Origin: Astrocystis sublimbata
Lineage: Eukaryota; Ascomycota; Sordariomycetes; Xylariales; Xylariaceae
Assembly (NCBI GenBank): GCA_022453515.1
Contig: JAJNNY010000027.1
Coordinates: 248,001-312,000, forward strand
DNA: 64,000 nucleotides
Direction: 5' to 3'
Position numbers and translations under genes: made by a program. Positions 12,187-22,221 of the stretch are shown here, piece by piece. Below the pieces are notes generated by a model. The model saw only the letters and a list, made by a program, of their open reading frames with translations, did not search any database and had not been told where the DNA came from. Position 1 is the first letter of the stretch. Every line of letters starts with the position of its first letter.

Positions 12187-13578
12187 GTGGCCCCATTCCA
12201 AGAGCTATACTATCTATCTCACCCAGCCATTTGCGGAACTCGTCCAAGTTGCGGCGGTAGCCATACGCGATAAGTGCAATTGTGACAGGTGCCGTAGTTA
12301 CACGAAATGAGGTATTACCTACCTAGTAGGCCGTACGAGGTGTCCGATTTGTGCTTTGTGCTGCCTGTCCACCCGTAGGAAGCGATGTGCGTTCGGAAAA
12401 AGGGGGGCTCGACAGACGATGCTGACTTCTTGTGCAGGAACCGTCGGACTTGCTGATCTGATAAAATGGAGATGCCTGTCACTTATTTAAATCCATCTAC
12501 TTATTGTGTGCAGCAAGATACACCCGCCGCGCTCTTTGTTTCCTCTCTCCCTTCCGCCCCTCGCCGTGCCACTGCTAAGTTCCAACCAAGACCCGAGCTT
12601 ACGTGTCGAGTATTGACATTTCCATCTACCTCGTCGAGGACTCGTCATCGAGACGCTCCGGTGTGTCAGGCTAGGTATCGCGAGTATACTGACTTGCGCG
12701 ACCATTAGTTCCTACCTGCTCCAAGCCCGCGGATTGCAGGCGTGACAGGCGAAGAGGATCTCCTGTGATCCAACAAGACTCCCTCCCCCCCTCCCTCAGG
12801 TATTACGATTGCGGTACCATTACAGGCGAACAGGTACCATTGCCAGTCGGTTCGAAACATCGCGTCCAGGTTCTGTCCAGGGTCTGCCGCCTGCCCCGCA
12901 TACCTTACCCTAAGGAAGGTTGTTGTTACCTAGGTTGGGCTTGGGCTGGGTTGCGAATAACTCGTAAGCGCGCATGCTGTCGCTCCTGCCTGTCGCTGCG
13001 AGGCCCCCAGCTACTTACCCAACCAGCATCTCCGGCAGACTAACGGCAAGCGTGGGCAAGGTTCTAGCCTCTACGTAGTGGCCGCTTCCTCCTGTGCTAC
13101 GTGCTGTACTACCCGAGCTACCTGCGCAAGTACTTAAACTCCGCACAGCCCGCGGCCTATAATAAGGGTGGAATCTCTTGGCACCCGCCTCCAAGAACCC
13201 TAACCAAGTCCTCCTCCTCTTGGCATGCAACACCAAGAGCTGTCAGAAACCGACCACTGCTTTGTACATCTCTGCCTCCCGCACCATCGCAACCGGCGCC
13301 CGACCGCACTGCTGGGACGACCGGAGAGCACCCCCTCAGCCACCCGATTGCTTCGATAGTTTCGACTGTGACCCGAGCCGCGCCTGGCTGGCTGGCTCGC
13401 TTGCGCCTTTTGTTGTTGTTGTTGTTCGCGACGGCTTTCCCTCGGCGACCATTACCGGTTGGTGGTCGCGCGCTTTCTCTTCGCGAACAAGGCCACGTCG
13501 AGTCCTCGGCCGCCCGCGCCGCCAGTGCCATGCGAGGCGCGCACATGCTGATCCCGACTCGTCTATGGTGCTGATTAA

Positions 13579-16045
13579 ATGGGTTCCAACCTCGACAATG
13601 TCGCCAATCTGCCGCTCAACGACGGACCCCCCAAACCCTCCTTCTTCTCCCGCCTCACCGCGCCTATACGCTCCCGCTCCCGGAACCTCGCCGACTTCCA
13701 CATCCGTCTGAAGGAACCGCATCGCAACTACTCCGCCGGCGATCACGTCCATGGCTTCGTTGTCCTCTCCGTCGTGAAGCCCGTCCGAGTGACGCACCTG
13801 ACCGTCACCTTGCACGGCTATGTCCGCGCATTCAAGAACGCCAGCGCCGCTGCCCAGCTTGCCGCCGTCAATCCGGCAATCACCTCACACGGGGGTCGCA
13901 ACGGTCGCTACCACGGGAATGGGCATGCCTCCCTCTTCCAGGACGAGGTCGTTCTGTGCGGCGAGGGCAGACTGGAGGCCTCGAGATGGGAGTTCGAGTT
14001 CGATCTCCAGTTCCCCGATTTGGAATTGCCGAGTAGCATCGATGTATGCGCGCCCCGTTGCATGAGCTCACCAAAGCAAGCTAGCTAACTAATCGCTCGG
14101 ATAGTTTGAACGAGGCACCATCGGTTATTTCGTCACGGCGACACTGACGCGCCCCACCGCCATAGCCCCTACCTCGAGCTGTGAGGCCAGAGTCTCCCTG
14201 GTGGAAAAGGTTGATGTGGGGTTACTTGTCCCGCCCAGGGAACGCAAAGTCTTCTTGCAGACCCTGAAAAGGCGTGCGAAGAAGGGCAAGTCGGTAGCCG
14301 CAGCCGTGACCTCCGCGACCAAAGGCCACCCCAGTTGGGCCGACTTAGCCGAACCGTTGTCGGACCGGGAGTCGGCAAGGCTTACTGAAAGTCCAAACGG
14401 CAGCACTATCAATCTCGGCAATCCACCTCTACCAGGTGTTGAGGATCCGCCTCCTAATCCGGTATCAGCTGAAGTACAAAGCGAGATCAGCGGCGAGAGC
14501 GTCACGAGCCGCCACAGCGCCTCCCACAGCGGCAGAGGCGCAGATGCCAGTGGTGACTCCACTGCTGGGAGTAAACACTCGGGCCACGACGACAGGGAAA
14601 TCACCGCCACCGTCGAACTTCTCAAAGGCGGCTGCCTGGCAGGGGACTTGGTGCCTGTGAGGATCAGGGTTGAGCACAACCGTTACATGAAGAGCCTGCA
14701 CGGTATCATTGTGACGCTCTACAGGCAGGGTCGCGTCGATTACGCCCCGCCAATATCCTCGTTCACGGGACTTTCCGAGGAGGACGCAAAAAAGCTGGAG
14801 CGGGATGAATACTATCCCAGGTCAAAGACCGGGCTTGGCGGCTTGTCTTTATCATCAGCAGGTTCATGCAGCGTGTTCCGGAAAGACCTCTCGCAGGCGG
14901 TAGCCCCTCTCATCATCGACCCCAGCACCCTCACTGCAAATATCACAACTGCAGTTAGAGTTCCAGAGGATGCATTCCCCAGTATCAGGAATGTACCAGG
15001 AGGTCTTATAACTTTCAAATATCATATCGAGGTTATCGTCGACCTCGGCGGCAAACTTGTGGGTCCCTCGAACAGCGCCGCGCCGTCACAACAGCCCAAC
15101 CGCATGGGCTCCTCCGCATCCGTACTTGGCGCGTACGGTATCGACTTAAATCAGATGACGAATTGGAACGGTACCATAGTAGACACTGATCATATAAGAC
15201 GACAAAAAGGCGTTATATCCGTCTCTTTTGAGATTGTTGTTGGGGCAGTAGATAGTTCCCGTTCCCGAAGGAAGCCTGCTATACGCCCCTCCCTATCACA
15301 GCGCACCCCTTCTCATCTCGAACAACTGAATGAGCAGGAGGTTTGGGACTACGGCTGGCACAATGGCGACCATGGCGATGTCGACAACCAAGTAGAGTAT
15401 GATTCGAATGAGCTTCGACAAGCACAGCCTCGGTATTACCCTTCCATAACCTCTCCGCAAACAGCACATTATGACTTTCAAACCCATGACACACAAGTCC
15501 CGGTTTACGTACCTCCTCCAGAAACTGCCAACGATGCCAATCTTACAGATAAAGAACGTGCACGGCTAGCCGAGCGCCGGTTGCTTCCAAGTGAACCCCT
15601 CCCGCCAGAACCCGAGGAACAAGCCGGCCCGTCACAGCCTTCAGCTGCGGGTCAGATACCTCATGCGGCAGTCCAGGGCCCTCCTCACGATAGCTTGGCG
15701 CCTCTGTTGGGTGGAAATGACGGAGACGAGGAGCCGTCGGCACCCACCCTAGAGGACTTTGGGGCCAGCTCTTCCGAGCACCCTGCCAGCGACAAGCAGG
15801 AGCTAGAGCGACAACGAATGCTGGCCGAAGCAAGCACCCCTCCGGACATACCTGACGACTACGACAGCGGAGAACCTTCCGCTCCCAATTTCAGTCGGAC
15901 CTTCGTACCTCGGCGGTCTCATGAGCCGTCGGCCCCGGTGTTGAATGAGGAAGATGGCCATGGGTCGGGAGACCATTACGCCAGCTTTGCAGGAACGTCC
16001 GGCAGGATCACCACCTCGGAACAATTACCTAGGTATGAGCGGTGA
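13579..16045 (+). CDS. palF: pH-response regulator PalF/Rim8 (arrestin-like), 801 aa
   Basis: PalF/Rim8 is the arrestin-like protein that binds the plasma-membrane pH sensor PalH and recruits ESCRT to start alkaline-pH signalling to PacC. Exon 1 (13579-14043) joins in phase through a 61-nt intron (14044-14104) to exon 2 (14105-16045). The arrestin N domain covers roughly residues 40-200 (DFHIRLKEPHRNYSAGDHVHG, then VRVTHLTVTLHGY). A Ser/Gly-rich insert follows at about 250-330, and the arrestin C domain starts near ATVELLKGGCLAGDLVPVRI. The tail after about residue 560 is acidic, Pro-rich and probably disordered. It carries three PSAP tetrapeptides starting at P699, P746 and P763, the classic late-domain motif bound by the UEV domain of Vps23. 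Two GCCAAG words (a PacC consensus) lie upstream on the minus strand. PalF is preferred over a generic alpha-arrestin because of the domain order and the ESCRT-binding tail. Confidence 0.88.
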
Positions 16046-17035
16046 TGCCAATTGAGGGGAGGGGTAGACTGCGGGGCAGAGTCCCCACCATGGTACGAAA
16101 CGAAGTGGATGAATATATACCTACGTTGAATTCGACAAATATAGGCGCGGCATGGCGTTGCGTTTTGGGAATTAGCATTTGCATTTGATTGATACTTGTT
16201 CTAGCAGGTCAATTATCTAGTCTGTAGCGTATGTTTTGGTGCTGTATTATATTACTAAGTAGGTAGGTAGCAGCAGTGTGCCCTTGTTCATATGCTTGGG
16301 TATGATGAATGAGAGCACGAAATTGATGAAGATGTTGAATGACTTGCGACCTGGTGACTTGTATTGTTCTCATCTGGGAATGTCGTTGCTTCGTGACTAC
16401 CGTACCAAATCAAGCCGTGTCTAATAAAGTGTTAAGTATTACTCTGGATGTTTCAACTATGCATCAATGGTTTATTTATTTTTAACAATAGATAAACGCT
16501 TAATAAACGTTAAATACGCTAGGATATCTTTGTTGTAAGTTTTACAGTTTGGACTTTATTCTCTTGTGTTTAAGCTAGTATTTAAACATTGAGTCTAACA
16601 AAGTACGAATACAATCAGTGATTCAAAACTCCGCATGCGCTCCTATCTTAAGTAGATTTCTACCAAGCAAGCTTGATGTTAGCCTAATGTAATCAGGATT
16701 TAATCAAAAGTTGTGTCGTAGGCCATTTCAATGATTGGTTTTATGAATTGACGATTGATCCCAGTCTTCTGGCCCTGGCCTTTAACTATTTTCGATTCTT
16801 TCACGATTGAAAGGCCCAGAGATCTACTTTGTTGAACATAGCTCATTGTCGTTTACAAAGGCTTATCCCCAAGCTACACAAAGAGCTGCAGTGTACACAA
16901 GCAGCTGGATGTCCACATTCAGTCCATGAGCTCTACCACGGTATAAGGGAGTGGCCGCGCTTTAGTGTAGGCCCTGGTTAAATACCCAGAAAATGCCCCT
17001 CGCCGTTGCCTCTGAAAGAGTCTCGAAAAGTTACG
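16046..17035. other. intergenic with AT-rich repeat copy
   Basis: This region holds the palF 3' end, the AT-rich repeat copy listed separately, and the promoter of the first RING gene. No gene is recognised. A GTAGGTAGGTAG word lies near 16260. Confidence 0.6.
16407..16516 (+). repeat. dispersed AT-rich repeat family 1, copy A
   Basis: The left 33 nt from 16407 match 54319-54351 at 26 of 33 positions, and all seven differences are transitions. The right 28 nt (16489-16516) match the minus strand of 19980-19953 at 24 of 28, with three of four differences being transitions. Transition-only divergence in an AT-rich repeat suggests RIP in a filamentous ascomycete. Element type and true ends are unknown. 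Confidence 0.6.
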
Positions 17036-17866
17036 ATGGAGACCTTGCCAACTCGGTCTGAATCGCGCAATGCAATAACGAACATAGAAAACCTTTTCCC
17101 AAGTCATATGACTCTCACCTCTCCCTGTTATCACCAGGAGCCTCGGCCACCGCAGGCAGGTCCCGTTATGCTACCACCCGGCGTGTCGGCAGACGAATAC
17201 TTCCAAAACCACCCAGATGGCCCTCCGCCAGGCCTTGTCCGCACATATCCAGCAACTCCTGCTCCTTATCGCCTGTACAACAACACGAATACCGCCATTT
17301 TCAGCGATTTCGCACCCTATCTAGATTACAAGGTGGACGAGAACGGGGTCCCACTACTTATCGATTTAACATGCTCTATCTGCATGACCAGTAAACTACG
17401 AGCCCCGGGTTGCTGTATGGCGATTGACCCCGGGGATTTACACAATGGTGTAGAATGGGAGGACATAGCAGTGCTCCCGTGCGGCCACTACTTTGGTGAC
17501 GACTGTGTATTACAGTGGTTCCATGTAAATGAAAACTTCACCTGCCCAGTGTGTCGCTATGAGACGGTGTACTCTTGCGAGCATATCATGAAGCCGCGGG
17601 TATACAACCCCGAGTATCCCAGACACCAGTCGATTCCTGTCACGATACCCGAGGGTGGGTTGGTCCCCACTCTCTGTCAGGAATGCTACGAGGAAGAAAT
17701 TATTCTTCAAGTAAGAGAGCTAAGAAGGCTCCTGTTTCCGGATGAAATTGTCCCTGGAGATCTCCAGTACAGCGACTCAGTAGAGGTGTTGCGTGACCTC
17801 TCGCAACAGTTTAAAGAAAAGGTGCTGAGCTATGTAGATGCCAACCACCACTGGATTCGTTGGTGA
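17036..17866 (+). CDS. RING-finger protein 1 of a tandem pair, 276 aa
   Basis: A probable E3 ubiquitin ligase of a fungal family; the substrate is unknown. I chose the ATG at 17036; the open frame extends 30 nt further up but only to a TTG. An upstream exon using the ATG at 16993 cannot be excluded. After a Pro-rich N-terminus, the RING runs from CSIC (residues 113-116) through PCGHYFGDDC (from C149) to CPVCR (from C170). The fifth canonical zinc ligand is replaced by Gly: the text is CGH-YF-G-DD-C where a Cys or His would be usual. Behind the RING are a further C-x2-H (CEHI, from C181) and C-x2-C (CQEC, from C214) that could form an extra zinc site. No membrane segment or signal peptide is seen. 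The next gene downstream is a clear relative in the same orientation. Confidence 0.8.
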   Translation: METLPTRSESRNAITNIENLFPSHMTLTSPCYHQEPRPPQAGPVMLPPGVSADEYFQNHPDGPPPGLVRTYPATPAPYRLYNNTNTAIFSDFAPYLDYKVDENGVPLLIDLTCSICMTSKLRAPGCCMAIDPGDLHNGVEWEDIAVLPCGHYFGDDCVLQWFHVNENFTCPVCRYETVYSCEHIMKPRVYNPEYPRHQSIPVTIPEGGLVPTLCQECYEEEIILQVRELRRLLFPDEIVPGDLQYSDSVEVLRDLSQQFKEKVLSYVDANHHWIRW

Positions 17867-18745
17867 CGTTGGTATAGGCAGTACAGAGCAGTAACATTGG
17901 TTTTGTTGGCGTTCCATTGGGCAGGGGGGGGGGTTGGTGTTTGGTGTTTGGTGTTTGGTGTTTGGTGTTTGGTGTTTAGGAGTAATCTTGTTGGGAGTTA
18001 GGCGTTATTACTTTCTTTTGTATCAAAATGTTTATTAATAATTGTTTTCCATTAAAGTAAGATGTTAAAAAGAGATACATAGGATGGTAGAAAGATCGCT
18101 AGTCTTAGTGATAAGCTTTTTTGGAAATCATGCAAACTTATTATCGTGTTTAGGCGGCAACGATTCATGTCTGTTAGCCAATATTATCGTATTTTCAAAG
18201 ATTGACCTCCATCTCTGTAGGTTTGCTGCCAGAGTGCCTCATGGTAAACCACTACTAGTGCCTGTCTTTACTTGTTGTTAGGTCACTGATACTTATCGAT
18301 TCTTCTCACGCTAATTGGTTTCTGTTGTGAATGGTACCAGCACTGGTGTACAGATAATACGGATGACTCTTCCAAGGTTCTTGCTCCTGCCTTCTTGCCA
18401 TCCATCCATTGCCACCCGTTGCTCGCCCACCGCCCCATACTCAGCTCAAACATTCACTACGTCCTATTCCAAAAGCTCGAGCCTTATCGGCCGACGACGT
18501 TTCTGGTCAATAAAACCCTCCCCTCTCTCCTTTCTTATGCCCCATCTTCTCCACCTCATCTACACTTTATTCTTCGGCATCGCCTCTTCGAAGTTGCTCC
18601 TTGCACGTTCACCTCTTGCAACCCTCGCTCTCACAGAGCCACTTCTTGTGTGCTTGTCTTATGTGCACATCTGCCCCTTCTATCTTCGTGCGATCCTGTG
18701 GTCGCCCAGATTCACTCTGTGCACATTCAACTAGATCAATCAACC
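17867..18745. other. intergenic between the two RING genes
   Basis: This gap holds the 3' end of the first RING gene with a ten-G run and a heptamer repeat, a short AT-rich patch at about 18005-18070, and a pyrimidine-rich leader of the second RING gene from about 18360. Open frames in the leader are compositional (CT-rich) and show no domain. Confidence 0.6.
17924..17975. repeat. G10 run followed by microsatellite (TTGGTGT)x6
   Basis: Ten consecutive G (17924-17933) are followed directly by six perfect copies of TTGGTGT (17934-17975), within 110 nt of the stop codon of the first RING gene and so probably in its 3' UTR. Both tracts are prone to slippage. Confidence 0.92.
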
Positions 18746-19736
18746 ATGGCGCTCGAGGTAGAGGGCAGGTATGCGATACACAAACACTCTCTTTAGTTGC
18801 TCATATGGACCCCGATGAAGCTCTTGCTGACTGCCATGACTGACAGCTATCTGCCTAAGTTGCTTCCTTACTTCCAGCCTGACGGCAGTTTACAGGCAAA
18901 TGTCAATCTTTGCGCTGAGTGCGATATCTGCAAGTTGAAGCTTGCAATCACGCAGCCAGCTGACAAGGAACATGAATCCTTCACCAGTGAGTATATCCCA
19001 GATAAGCTGCCCGTTTTTTCACAATTCTCCAGTCAACTTGTGCCCTGGCCATTTGGATTAGTATCTACATCTGAACCTTGACAATAAATGGCTGACGTCG
19101 GACACTCTAGTGCTACCCTGTGGCCATATGTTTGGCTATGACTGTGCTTGTCAATGGTTGACAAGAAATCCTACATGCCCTCAGTGTCGCTACGACATCA
19201 GACACGAAACCTGTGGCCACACTGTCGAGGTGCATGAACTCGAAGGGGGACCCAAGTTCAATATTCACCGAGACGCCGCCCCGATGTTGGACCAACACCA
19301 CAAACCATCCGGTATCTGTGATGATTGCCGCCGTCGGCTTCGACGGTGCAATCCTCATGGTCCGGATCGCCTTGCTCGCCTTGCTCGGGCGCCGCTACGT
19401 CCAGATACACGCCGTACTCGTCTCAGAAATACACTCTCATCCCGCCGATTCCTACACGGCCAACAGACGGTCCAGGTCCAGCCCTCCATAGTACAGCCGA
19501 GCAACGAGAGCTTTGCCGACTTTCAATTGCGACTTGAATTGGCTAACAGAGGCTATCGCCTACTCCCGGATGGATCCTATGCACGGCTAGCCCTGCTTCA
19601 GCCTCAGCCAGTCCCTTCTTTTGATTTCCAGCACTATCATAATGGGTATTATTGGCCAGTCCCATTCGATCCCCGGCAAGGTGCTCATGAGCTTCAGCCC
19701 CGGACACCAGCTCACATGGTCCACGAAAACATGTGA
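18746..19736 (+). CDS. RING-finger protein 2 of a tandem pair, 262 aa
   Basis: A probable E3 ubiquitin ligase related to the preceding gene. Three exons join in phase: 18746-18768 (23 nt, MALEVEG), 18847-18986 and 19111-19736, with introns of 78 and 124 nt. The RING has CDIC (C33-C36), LPCGHMFGYDC (C58-C66) and CPQCR (from C77). As in the neighbour, the fifth metal ligand is Gly (CGH-MF-G-YD-C). A C-x2-H (CGHT) and a C-x2-C (CDDC) follow the RING, in the same order as in the neighbour. The C-terminal 120 residues are Arg-, Pro- and Tyr-rich (for example RDAAPML, then YRLLPDGSYARL) without a known domain. Shared unusual features and orientation point to an old tandem duplication; the rest of the proteins has diverged strongly. 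Confidence 0.78.
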
Positions 19737-20422
19737 AATGGGCATGATGGTATAGTACCGTCCGTTCTTTCATTCGCTGGAATATGAACGTAGAAAGAGA
19801 TGATCTGAGGACAGAGGCCTTGACGTCTTCACAAAAGACCATGAAGGCAATGCTTTGAGAAGATCAATGACCTTGGGGGAGGGCATACTCTTGTAAATGT
19901 TCAACCAAGAAAGAACGGTTAATTAGCTATTGATTGATAGTTAATGAACGGTTATTAAACATTTATCAAGTGTTTATCTACACTTATACCAAAAACTTCC
20001 AGTGATACACATAGCTAAAAGAGTAGGCATAAGAATGCTAAGCCGATGTATAACTAAGATACAGCAAATGAAGAGACGGGAAGCCCATAAAATATTGAGG
20101 TTAGTTCTTGAACCTGTCCTTGACAGGAGATTCCAGGCGTATTAATTCTCGATATGGCCAACATCGGTACGAGAGTGTCTGCTGACTAAAACCCGGGTCC
20201 GGTGTAGTCGGGTTCAGAATGATACTGCTCTGTCCCTCCCCACAGTGGTCAGTCAATAGGCGTACCTATGCTGCCCATGCCTAGCTGAGCAACCCTAATG
20301 AAGCTCTCTCAGTATCACCATTAACACACTACCTTAGGCACTCAAAAGGATACCAGAAACCGACCAGCTAACCCCTTCCCCCCCTCCCTCGTAGGATACC
20401 TACAACAGGCTAAGATATCTAA
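19737..20422. other. intergenic, convergent gene ends with AT-rich repeat
   Basis: This gap lies between the 3' ends of the second RING gene and the P450 gene. It holds repeat family 1 copy B (listed separately) and no recognisable gene. Confidence 0.6.
19899..20000 (-). repeat. dispersed AT-rich repeat family 1, copy B (inverted)
   Basis: Read on the minus strand, the segment from 19980 down to 19953 matches copy A (16489-16516). The following part, containing GATAAATGTTTAA and later TAATTAACCGTT, matches copy C at 54427-54496. Copy A and copy B are in inverted orientation and bracket the RING gene pair. Confidence 0.55.
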
Positions 20423-22221
20423 CTATGCATCGATCCCCTCATTTTGAAGATCCTCGGATACAATCCCCATGGTCTCGTATGAACCAGACAATGTCACATG
20501 CCATTTCCTGTCCGGGTGCCTACGTTGAACGTCAACGGGTATATCGTAGTCAGGGACAGGGAAGCCCGAAGCAATAGAAGTGCCGTCACATCGGGGCTCT
20601 ATCCATTGGCCCGAAACCGGAGAGATGTCAAATTGCAGTACCAATAGGGCACCAAGAGCCATAATTTCTGTCGTGGCAAAATGACGGCCTGGGCAAAGCA
20701 CGTGGCCGCCCCCAAACGCTCTGAAGGCCACTCGACTTCGGCCTTTCTTGCTCAGTCCCCGGACGAAACGCATGTGGTCAAAGACAGTCGCGTCATCTCC
20801 CCAAGTAGGCCTATCAGTCTGATGAACAGATGCTGGAATCATCACGATATTGCCTTTCTTGAGTCGGTAACCCTCAAGCATGACGTCTTCCATAACCAAA
20901 CGCGGCCCGGCGTTGATGGCTCGAAATCGCAACATCTCCTGGAAAGTGCTTAGAAGTATCGGGCATGATTGTCGGATGCATGCTAGGTCAATCGAGTGGC
21001 TGTGGAGGTCAGTATCCGGAAGTACCCGGACACATGCCTCGAGCTCGCTACGGACGTCGGACAGGACCTTTGGATCGGAGAAGATGTGGTATAGAAACCA
21101 CCATGCTGTTGGAGTTGTATTTCCCAGCACGGCGAAGGTGTTCCCAATCTCGGCGCGGGCTACGTCCTCCACGGGGAAGTTGTACTCGTACCTGATATAG
21201 TGTAAGTGATTGACACACCTGCGTACTTACAATAGTTTCAACATGTGGAGAGCGTTTTATAAAGAGAAACGCTGGTTTGCCAAGGCAGAGTAAGCATATG
21301 CTTACCTGTGTATATCGTGCCGTAGTTGCACAAGGGTCGACCCATTCTTGTGTCCACCTGTTGCCATGTATTGAGTCATCGCTGCAGCTAAAGTCTCACG
21401 TGCTCGCCAAGTCTTCTTCGAGAACAGCGATGGTAGTGGTGAGATGGCAAGACTTAAGAAGCTCGCTTCAAAGATCCTGCTCCTGATCATTAGCGTGGCT
21501 TTGGGGGGATGTAAGGGATAGCGGGCTTCAACTTGCTTCCAGGCTTCTCCCACTTTAGGATCGCGAAGCGGATTCTGAGGACCATAAATTGATTCCGCTG
21601 TGGCTTTGATTATTGAAGCGCGTGTCCATTCCCAGAATCCGACTCTGTCTCCCTTCGGATTGAACTTTGTGATGTCGTCCAGGAAAAGTTCAACGGACCG
21701 TCTGTTGATAGCATCGAGGTCTCCTCCGGGTCCCAAGATGGGGGTGATGCGCCGAATCCAGGTGCTATTGTAGCCCTTATCGCCTACGACATCTTGGTGC
21801 ATCACCTCAATAGATGGCTTGCTCATACCAAGGAACTTCCCGGCGCCTGCTGTGAAAGGTGCCAAACTCAGAGTCCGCCATTGCTTTTGGGCAGAGGGGA
21901 TAAGCTTGGGGGTGCTCAAAACGTATATTCGGGAAAAGGGGAGACGTAGCGTGTACATCGGTAGGTGGAATTTGTCTCTAAACATCGTCGAGGTCTGTCA
22001 GACCAGCCTAATCACCACCGGGAGCGATATAACAAGACTGACCTGAGTGCAACATAGTATCGTGACTTTCCTCTAAGTAAGCCGATCAGCGGTCCAAGAA
22101 ATGGGACTGATGTCTCAATAGCAGGCGGCTCCTGCACATCCTGAGTGAAGGATAGTAGTATGCGGAGGAAAAGGTAGAGCGAAGCAATGCTTCCAAAGGC
22201 TATTGAGAAATGAACTGTCAT
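20423..22221 (-). CDS. cytochrome P450 monooxygenase, 539 aa
   Basis: A microsomal haem monooxygenase; the substrate is unknown. Exons 22221-22043, 21977-21306 and 21191-20423 join in phase through introns of 65 and 114 nt. An N-terminal hydrophobic anchor (IAFGSIASLYLFLRILL, residues 7-23) is followed by a Pro-rich hinge (PPAIETSVPFLGP). The haem-binding loop is FRAFGGGHVLCPGRHFA, with the cysteine ligand in the FGGGxxxCPGR context. The K-helix ExxR is EMLR. The I-helix reads FAVLGNTTPTAWWFLYHI: the usual acid-Thr pair (A/G-G-x-D/E-T) is replaced by an Asn-containing N-T-T-P pattern, as in the CYP7/CYP8 group. This fits the fungal P450s often labelled CYP7/CYP8-like, but I cannot assign a family number. 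It is divergent from the MFS gene 970 nt away. Confidence 0.87.

Larger units (their letters stand above)
9188..13578. other. 4.4-kb gene-free stretch upstream of palF
   Basis: No open frame here has a recognisable domain. The 10.9-11.3 kb part is crowded with TACCTAGGTA/GTAGGTACC-type words. Two short tandem repeats lie at 11571-11598 and 12169-12186. The part from about 12.4 kb to 13.58 kb is the likely palF promoter and leader. A transcribed non-coding RNA cannot be ruled out from sequence alone. Confidence 0.55.

Noticed and set aside
13178..13711. 177-codon plus-strand frame before palF
   Set aside because: It overlaps the palF start in another frame and has low-complexity text; the arrestin frame starting at 13579 is clearly the real one.
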